This document shows, one piece after another, positions 58,359 through 64,000 of a DNA stretch of 64,000 nucleotides. A model generated the notes under the pieces. The model searched no databases, had not been told where the DNA came from, and saw nothing but the letters and a program-made list of their open reading frames with translations. Source of the DNA: Phytopythium helicoides (taxonomy: Eukaryota; Oomycota; Peronosporomycetes; Pythiales; Pythiaceae); assembly GCA_024867545.1 (NCBI GenBank), contig JANFNE010000046.1:186001-250000 (forward strand), given 5' to 3'. Position 1 is the stretch's first letter, and the number at the start of each line of letters is the position of its first letter. The translations under genes and the position numbers were made by a program.

Positions 58359-59061
58359 AAGCACCATGTCCTCTGCGCAAGACGCCTCGACCAAGGTCTC
58401 CATCGACAAGTTCAACGGAGACAACTACGCGACTTGGAGCCGCTACATGCGTGGCGTGTTCCTGACCAAGTCGACGTGGCATGTCGTGAACCGCGAGACG
58501 ACTCCAAGCTTCACGGATCCGCGGGCCAAGGACGACTACGTCAAGGCAAGCAGCATCGCGTTCGGCTTGATGCTGCTTCACATGGACGCGGACTACCATC
58601 ACGTGGTCGACGACTGTGAGGAAGCCTGGGTGGCGTGGGAGCGCTTGAAGACCCTCTACGGTGGATCGCAGAAGGCGGGTCGCATCTACTTGAAGCGACA
58701 GCTCTTCAGCATGGAGATGGCGGAAGGCGGCAATGTGTTGCATCATTGCAATGAAGTCCTCAACATCAGCGCCAAGCTCAGCAGCATCGGCGCCAAGATG
58801 GAGGATGAAGATGTGGCGATCTGCTTGTTGCGCAGTCTCCCCAAGAGCTACGAGAACGTCGTGCTCAACTTGGAGATGAGCAACGCAGAGCTGCGAACGC
58901 GAGACGTTGTGAAGGTGCTCACGAATGAGCATATCAAGCGGCAAGGCGAGAAGACTCCGGCGATGAAGACTGAAGACGCGACCAAGGCGTTCAGTGTCGA
59001 CCGAGAGCCTCGCCAGTGCACTTACTGCGGCAAGATGGGGCACTTGGTTGACAAGTGCTAG
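58351..59061 (+). CDS. gag: Copia gag (nucleocapsid-type) protein
   Basis: A 236-residue frame from the ATG at 58351, which lies inside the primer-binding site. It carries the UBN2/gag region of copia elements ([46 protein letters not shown]) and a CCHC zinc knuckle [14 protein letters not shown] at the end. A TAG at 59059-59061 follows the last cysteine immediately. The frame then continues into pol without shift. The protein would package element RNA into particles. Confidence 0.9.
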   Translation: MSPSTMSSAQDASTKVSIDKFNGDNYATWSRYMRGVFLTKSTWHVVNRETTPSFTDPRAKDDYVKASSIAFGLMLLHMDADYHHVVDDCEEAWVAWERLKTLYGGSQKAGRIYLKRQLFSMEMAEGGNVLHHCNEVLNISAKLSSIGAKMEDEDVAICLLRSLPKSYENVVLNLEMSNAELRTRDVVKVLTNEHIKRQGEKTPAMKTEDATKAFSVDREPRQCTYCGKMGHLVDKC

Positions 59062-62000
59062 ACCAAGCAGAAGGACGAGAACCGAGGAGGTCCGAGACGC
59101 GGCGGCAATGGCCGTGGACGCGGGGCCAACAGCGCACAGTGGAGGAACGACGACTACGACTACGACAACCAGCGAGTTGCGTTTGCGGTTTCCCTCGAGT
59201 GCGGAGTTTCGACGGGCGGGAAGATGCCCGGGATGTGGGCGGTCGACAGCGGCGCAACGCACCACATCTGCAACGACAAGACCAAGTTCGCCAGCCTGAT
59301 TGAGCGAGACGACGGCGAACTATCGGTGGCCAACGGCAACAAGGCGGCTATCAAGGGTGTGGGAAGCATCTTCGAGCGAGTGCTTCTGCCCAACGGTGAA
59401 GAGCGCGAGATTGAGTTCAAGGACGCGCTGTATGTTCCTGACATGAGCAAGAATCTTCTATCGGTGCCGCAAATCAACAAGAGTGGCCAGTTCCAAGTGA
59501 TCTTTGACGGCACCAAGATGCATGTCGCGCGCAAGGCTTCGAAGCAAGTGGTGGCCACGGCAGACCTCGTTGACGGGCTCTACTGGCTTCGCACGCCTCA
59601 GCGATCGGCTAACGCGGCAACCAGTGGAAGAACGATTGACCTGCACGCGCGTATGGGTCACGCTCCAGTCGAGGTGCTTCGCAAGATGGTCGACAACGGA
59701 ATGATCAAGGACGCGAAGCTACCCTCGAGCTCGAGTGGACCAAGCGTGTGCCGCGGCTGTCAAGAAGGAAAGATGGTTCAGAGGCCATTCCCAAGCAACC
59801 GCGACAAGCGCCACTATGACACGTTCGAGTTGCTCCACTTCGACATCTGCGGACCCATGGAAGAAGACTCTCTGGGTGGAAGCAAGTATCTGCTGTTGAT
59901 CGTCGACGAAGCGAGTGGATGCATGAAGGGATTCTGTCTGCGTGCCAAGTCGGAGAGTGAGGACTGCATCAAGACGTACATCACCAAGGTCCAGAACCAG
60001 TTCGGCAAGAAGGTCAAGTTCGTGCGTCATGATGGAGCGCGTGAGTTCGCGACCAACTCGCTCAAGATGTTCTACGAAGACGAAGGCATCGAGCAGCAAA
60101 CGACGGTTCCCTACGCGCACCAGACCAACGGCACGGCAGAGCGAGCCATCCGGACAATCGTCACGATCGGCCCCAGCATGCTTCACCACGCCAAGATGGA
60201 CAAGATCTTCTGGGCTGAGGCAGCGATGACAGCCATCTACGTCAAGAATCGTCTCCCGTCTCCCAAGTTCCAGCACAAGACTCCGTTCGAGATTCTGTAC
60301 AAGTCCAAGCCAAGTGTGAAGCACATGCGTGTGTTCGGTTGTCGCGCTTACGTGCTGACTCCGAAGGAGAAGCGGCTCAAGTGGGACCCGAAGTCTCGTG
60401 CTGGGTTGTTCGTCGGATACGAGGAAGTGTCAAAGGCCTATCGGGTTTATGACATCGAGGCGGGGCAGGTGGTTATCAGTCGCGATGTCACCTTCGACGA
60501 ATCGACTTTCGGCTTCTTCTCAGCGCCCTCCGATGAAGACGTGGAAGATCTCGCCTTCGACTCTCTCGAAATTGCCGAAGATGGACCAGGACAAACGGAC
60601 TACACGCAGGCGGGGAAGCGCAAGAGCCGATCGGCAACTGAAGATGACACTGCTGGAAGATCGCGGGCTGTTCGACACCGAGTTGGATTGGAAGAAGCAA
60701 GTGCGCCGCGTAGTTCTCCCTCGCGCCAAGAAGACGAAGAAGAAAAATCTGGCGGCCAACACGACGACTCGGATCCCTCGACTCCTCCTGTGTTTTGGCG
60801 AGCAAGCGCCAACGCTGTTGAAGCCTCCGACCTCTCCGAGCCAACTACATTCGAAGAAGCGGTGAACGGTCCGGATCAAGCTCACTGGCGCAAAGCGATT
60901 CGCGCGGAGCTGGAATCGATGCGGCTTCGAGGAGTCTTTCGTGCGGCCAAGCTTCCAACGGGACAACGCGCCATCGGCACCAAGTGGGTATTCAAGATCA
61001 AGCGAAAGGCCGACGGATCCATCGAGAAGTACAAGGCACGCCTCGTGGCCAAGGGATTCAAGCAGAAGTACGGCATCGACTACACGGAGACGTTCTCGCC
61101 CGTGGTCAAGTACGCGACGCTGCGCATCGTGATCGCGCTCATCGTCTTCTTCGGCTGGAAACTCGATCAACTGGACGTGGTGACGGCATTCTTGTACGGC
61201 GTGATGAAGGAGGTCGTGTACTGTGTGGTTCCAGAAGGCGTCGAGCTGGACAGTGGCTTTGACTGCCTTGAGCTGGTGAAGGCGATCTACGGCCTCAAGC
61301 AAGCTTCGCGTGTGTGGAACGAGACCTTCGACGAGTTCGTGTGCTCCATCGGCTTCCAAGTGTCAGCGTTCGACCCGTGCCTCTATATCAAGATCGTCAA
61401 CGACCACTGCGTGCTCATCTTGGTCTACGTCGACGACGTTCTGGTGACGGGAAGCTCGATTGAGCTGATCGCACGCACCAAGTATGATCTGAAGATGCGC
61501 TTCGAGATGACCGACAGCGGCAAGTGTGCGTTCGTGCTCGGGATCGAGTTGGTCTACGGACCCGATGGAAGCATCACACTGTGCCAGCGACGCTACATCA
61601 ACGACATCCTCACGCGTTTCAACATGCTCCAGTGCAAGGCTGTGATGAGTCCGGTCGATATGAGTTCGCGTCTGGTTCCAAGCGACGCATCTACCAAGGT
61701 GAACGCTCCGTTTCGGGAAGCGGTCGGCGCCTTGATGCATCTGATGACAGCGACTCGACCGGACATCGCGTTCGCCGTGGGCTACGTATCGCGCTTCATG
61801 GAGAACCCTCAAGAAGAGCACTGGGTTGCGGTCAAGCGTATCTTTCGCTACCTGCAAGGCACCAAGGACCACGGAATCTGCTTCAAGCCCGGCAACGTCA
61901 TCGACTTTCGCGGCTACTCCGACGCCGACTGGGCTGGTGACCTCGCTGATCGCAAGTCGACATCCGGCTACACCTTCATGTTGATGGGCGCGCCGGTCAG

Positions 62001-62388
62001 CTGGGGAAGCAAGAAGCAGTCAAGTGTGTCTCTATCGACAAGCGAAGCGGAGTACATCGCGCTCAGCCTGGCCATCCAAGAAGGCAAGTGGATTCATCGC
62101 GTGGTTTGCGAGATCCTTGCGGCTGCGAACAAGTCGGGACCAGAGCTCATGATCCGCGAAGACAACCAGTCGTGCATCAAGATGACCAAGAACCCGGTCA
62201 ACCACGGTCGCGCCAAGCACATCGACATCAAGTACCATCACATCCGCGACGAAGTCAAGCGTGGTGAAGTCAAGCTCGAGTACTGCGAGACTGCGACGAT
62301 GCTGGCCGACATCATGACCAAGGCGCTCCCGGGACCTCGCCACACGGAACTCACGGCGGCTCTCGGCATCCATGGGACTTCGCATTGA
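59062..62388 (+). CDS. pol: Copia pol: protease, integrase, reverse transcriptase, RNase H
   Basis: The frame opens right after the gag stop; the first ATG is at 59224, giving 1,054 residues to the TGA at 62386. Order of domains: aspartic protease ([11 protein letters not shown]); integrase zinc finger (LHARMGH...CRGCQ) and core ([34 protein letters not shown]); reverse transcriptase ([45 protein letters not shown]); RNase H ([33 protein letters not shown]). Integrase before reverse transcriptase is the copia order. All key acidic residues are present. Because the start lies beyond a stop, expression needs readthrough, re-initiation or a helper copy. Confidence 0.93.
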   Translation, partial: TKQKDENRGGPRRGGNGRGRGANSAQWRNDDYDYDNQRVAFAVSLECGVSTGGKMPGMWAVDSGATHHICNDKTKFASLIERDDGELSVANGNKAAIKGVGSIFERVLLPNGEEREIEFKDALYVPDMSKNLLSVPQINKSGQFQVIFDGTKMHVARKASKQVVATADLVDGLYWLRTPQRSANAATSGRTIDLHARMGHAPVEVLRKMVDNGMIKDAKLPSSSSGPSVCRGCQEGKMVQRPFPSNRDKRHYDTFELLHFDICGPMEEDSLGGSKYLLLIVDEASGCMKGFCLRAKSESEDCIKTYITKVQNQFGKKVKFVRHDGAREFATNSLKMFYEDEGIEQQTTVPYAHQTNGTAERAIRTIVTIGPSMLHHAKMDKIFWAEAAMTAIYVKNRLPSPKFQHKTPFEILYKSKPSVKHMRVFGCRAYVLTPKEKRLKWDPKSRAGLFVGYEEVSKAYRVYDIEAGQVVISRDVTFDESTFGFFSAPSDEDVEDLAFDSLEIAEDGPGQTDYTQAGKRKSRSATEDDTAGRSRAVRHRVGLEEASAPRSSPSRQEDEEEKSGGQHDDSDPSTPPVFWRASANAVEASDLSEPTTFEEAVNGPDQAHWRKAIRAELESMRLRGVFRAAKLPTGQRAIGTKWVFKIKRKADGSIEKYKARLVAKGFKQKYGIDYTETFSPVVKYATLRIVIALIVFFGWKLDQLDVVTAFLYGVMKEVVYCVVPEGVELDSGFDCLELVKAIYGLKQASRVWNETFDEFVCSIGFQVSAFDPCLYIKIVNDHCVLILVYVDDVLVTGSSIELIARTKYDLKMRFEMTDSGKCAFVLGIELVYGPDGSITLCQRRYINDILTRFNMLQCKAVMSPVDMSSRLVPSDASTKVNAPFREAVGALMHLMTATRPDIAFAVGYVSRFMENPQEEHWVAVKRIFRYLQGTKDHGICFKPGNVIDFRGYSDADWAGDLADRKSTSGYTFMLMGAPVSWGSKKQSSVSLSTSEAEYIALSLAIQEGKWIHRVVCEILAAANKSGPELMIREDNQSCIKMTKNPVNHGRAKHIDIKYHHIRDEVKRGEVKLEYCETATMLADIMTKALPGPRHTELTAALGIHGTSH

Positions 62389-62395
62389 GGGGGCG
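62387..62395 (+). promoter_or_regulatory. Polypurine tract
   Basis: GAGGGGG immediately before the 3' LTR, the expected primer for plus-strand synthesis; it overlaps the pol stop codon. Confidence 0.65.
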
Positions 62396-62762
62396 TGTTG
62401 AGGGTAGTCGGTTTGACCTGGACCGACTAGCCCGAGGCAATCCAATGCGATCCCACGTTGATTACGCTCGTCGATTACGCCAACTCGTGGGTACGAGATT
62501 GTGGGTGCAAGATGGGATCCACGTGGCGCCCTCTGATTGGCTGCCGTGAATCAGTATCCAGGAAAAGATCAAGTAGAGTGAACCCAGTAAAGGACAGGCA
62601 GGCTTAGAGGTAGCAAGTAGTTGCGAACTAAGGACCTCAATCGAATCACTTTCGAATCTTCCTTCTACCCCTCAAGTGGTCTTCGCTCCGGTCTTCTGTC
62701 CAAGTGAAGAACTCCCTCCGCTCTGCCCAAGCTCCGTGTCCAAGACCTCACTACCTCCAACA
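62396..62762 (+). repeat. 3' LTR
   Basis: 367 bp, TGTTG...CAACA, about 99% identical to the 5' LTR. Confidence 0.93.
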
Positions 62763-62767
62763 AAAAC
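62763..62767. repeat. Target-site duplication AAAAC, right
   Basis: Matches 57975-57979 exactly. Confidence 0.85.
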
Positions 62768-62815
62768 TTCAATAAATCGTTCATCTCTGTCTGACCAAAT
62801 AACGTTTTGGGCTCA
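62768..62815 (-). pseudogene. Other side of the interrupted gypsy integrase
   Basis: On the minus strand this short piece reads VIWSDRDERFIE, the second catalytic aspartate region of Ty3/gypsy integrase. It runs in frame into the piece left of the copia element if the insertion is removed. Beyond about 62815 the similarity is lost. Confidence 0.65.
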
Positions 62816-62829
62816 TAACTGAACGATCA

Positions 62830-63478
62830 CTTTCTCCTCGAATGCCGTTCCTCTCAAATTCGGCATGCGCGAGGGAATCACCCGCAATTGCCTCGTTCGT
62901 GCTGAGCCCAAGACCCTCAAAGAGGCATTTGCCCTCGGGCTACGCAAGGACTACATGGTTGCGTCGTCGTACGCGAAGTCGCTGTCGGCTGAGGCTCGGG
63001 TGAGTGCTCCCGAGCCGATGGAGATCGATGCGATCGAACCATCCTATCCAAGTGGGTCTCCTGGCGGTCGTGGTTGTAGCCGAGGTCGTGATGGCCATAG
63101 TCAACTGACCTGCTTCCGCTGTCAGAAGCCTGGTCCCCGTGCAACGGAGTGCCGCGCACCTGCGCCCATTCTAGCGAGTGTCGAGGCGGCAGCCAAGTCT
63201 GCTGCTGCATTCTTGGAATGCCATGGCTGGCGCGCTACCAGCCCGAGATCGACTGGCTCGGCCGATCAGTGAAGCGCCGCCGCGATTTTGACGTCAGCGA
63301 GGTCTACACACACCTCCTGGTCGCGCCCTGGGACAGGTCTCACGTTGTAGCCGTGGATATAGGTCCACGACCCATTCTTCCCAACGAGCGAGCGATAGCT
63401 CTCTTTGTGAAGTCTGCGTCCAGGTTATCTGGGAACATCTTGGCCATGAGACAACGAGGCAACTTAAAGCGCCTATGA
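62830..63478 (+). pseudogene. Ty3/gypsy gag and protease fragment
   Basis: The plus-strand frame 62865-63272 has gag-like text (MREGITRNCLVRAEPKTLKE, DYMVASSYAKSL) and a knuckle CFRCQKPGPRATEC in which Pro replaces the zinc-binding His. Another frame then gives LGMPWLARYQPEIDW, the segment after the retropepsin of gypsy elements. The protease catalytic part is missing between, so a deletion and frame breaks have occurred. It is oriented opposite to the integrase remnant, so it belongs to another copy. Confidence 0.7.
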
Positions 63479-64000
63479 TGGCGTGGGGTCCGCCCCGCGC
63501 CCCGAGATGATAGCAGCAGCGGTTGAGCATGTGAGGCTCCCGCGCGTTATGAAGAGTGTGGCGGTAGAGCATACGAGCCTCCCGCGTGAAGCGAAGATGA
63601 AGGTGTTCGAGTATTCGAGTCTCCCGCACCGAATCTTCCCGGACAGACAACATGTGACGCCGCCAGTTGAGATGCCCATGGCCGTGCAGCAATACGTGAT
63701 GCCACCGGTCGAGCGAGTCCCGGTCGAGCAGCAAGCGGTCCCGAATGCAATGAGCGACTTGCACATGACATCAGGCATCTCACTTGAGAGCAGTGGTTCC
63801 AAGCGCGCGAAAAACGACCCAGCCGCGTCGCACGAGATCCGCGTAGCATTGTGCGCGCGGACTATGATGTGGAGGTGCTGTGACGCAGCAATGAGTGCGC
63901 GCACCATCCAATTAGACAACCAACCTCGCGAAGCAACAACAATCATATCGTTGCCGACAATTTCGTGGAAACAGTTTCTCCACAACCTGAATAAGGGAAA
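63468..64000 (+). CDS. Ty3/gypsy pol fragment, open to window edge
   Basis: From 63468 the plus strand stays open for 177 codons to the end of the window. The first ATG is at 63507. The start has three tandem 14-residue repeats around EHVRLPR, EHTSLPR and EYSSLPH, then a Pro/Val-rich stretch and a more conserved-looking region (ARTIQLDNQPREATTIISLP, TISWKQFLHNLN). It follows the protease fragment in the position of a protease-to-reverse-transcriptase linker. I infer transposon origin from position; no catalytic motif is reached. Confidence 0.5.

Larger units (their letters stand above)
57980..62762 (+). mobile_element. Complete Ty1/copia LTR retrotransposon
   Basis: A 4,783-bp element: 5' LTR 57980-58346, primer-binding site, gag, protease, integrase, reverse transcriptase and RNase H in copia order, purine tract and 3' LTR 62396-62762, flanked by AAAAC. 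The LTRs are both 367 bp and differ at about four positions by eye, so the insertion is young. It interrupts an older gypsy integrase. One in-frame stop between gag and pol is its only visible lesion. Confidence 0.95.

Noticed and set aside
1..64000. CRISPR arrays, bacterial operons, tRNA or rRNA genes
   Set aside because: None seen; introns and gene families mark this as a eukaryotic nuclear region.

Overview
The window looks like gene-dense nuclear DNA of an oomycete (water mould, Stramenopila). The evidence is: GC-rich exons; mostly small GT-AG introns of about 50-100 nt; intergenic gaps often under 300 bp; a mitogen-activated kinase fused to PH, NTF2-like and C2-like domains; centriole/flagellum genes (epsilon-tubulin and a CEP164 homologue); and a Ty1/copia element with Ty3/gypsy remnants. 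The species cannot be named from the sequence alone. Coordinates of multi-exon genes were worked out by hand from splice sites, reading frame and family alignment; single junctions could be off by a base or wrong.

Layout. 1-8.2 kb: a folate-biopterin-type transporter (cut by the window edge), epsilon-tubulin, a secreted purple acid phosphatase and malic enzyme. 9.4-17.1 kb: a YbeY rRNA-processing endonuclease, two tandem mitochondrial-carrier paralogues and a large TPR protein. 17.6-31 kb: the PH/NTF2/C2/MAP-kinase fusion, an F-box-like protein, the spliceosomal protein SmD2, an Hsp110 chaperone, a coiled-coil protein and histidyl-tRNA synthetase with a long N-terminal extension. 31-40.6 kb: two MFS transporters, an ankyrin/fibronectin-III protein, a SNAP43 (SNAPC1)-like protein with a long tail of SDGL(S/D)ELEAEL repeats, and cobalamin adenosyltransferase. 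40.7-50.3 kb: a CEP164 homologue of about 2,050 residues, a small tandem-WW gene made of two copies of the CEP164 N-terminal module, and a TPR-PH protein. 50.4-55.8 kb: an ABCG half-transporter, a broken ABCG copy and a mitochondrial PPR-type protein. 56-64 kb: transposon territory, with an inverted-repeat element, a decayed Ty3/gypsy integrase, a young complete Ty1/copia element inserted into that integrase (367-bp LTRs, 5-bp target duplication), and further gypsy gag/protease/pol fragments.

Most genes are unrelated housekeeping functions sharing compact promoters. Two themes recur. Epsilon-tubulin and CEP164 both serve basal bodies of flagellated zoospores. YbeY, malic enzyme, the carriers, cobalamin adenosyltransferase and the PPR protein include several probable mitochondrial proteins. 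Three head-to-head gene pairs have facing inverted CCAAT boxes. The most unusual features are the tandem-WW gene, whose first exon is essentially identical to CEP164 exon 1 although the flanking introns and second exon differ, and the SNAP43-like repeat protein.
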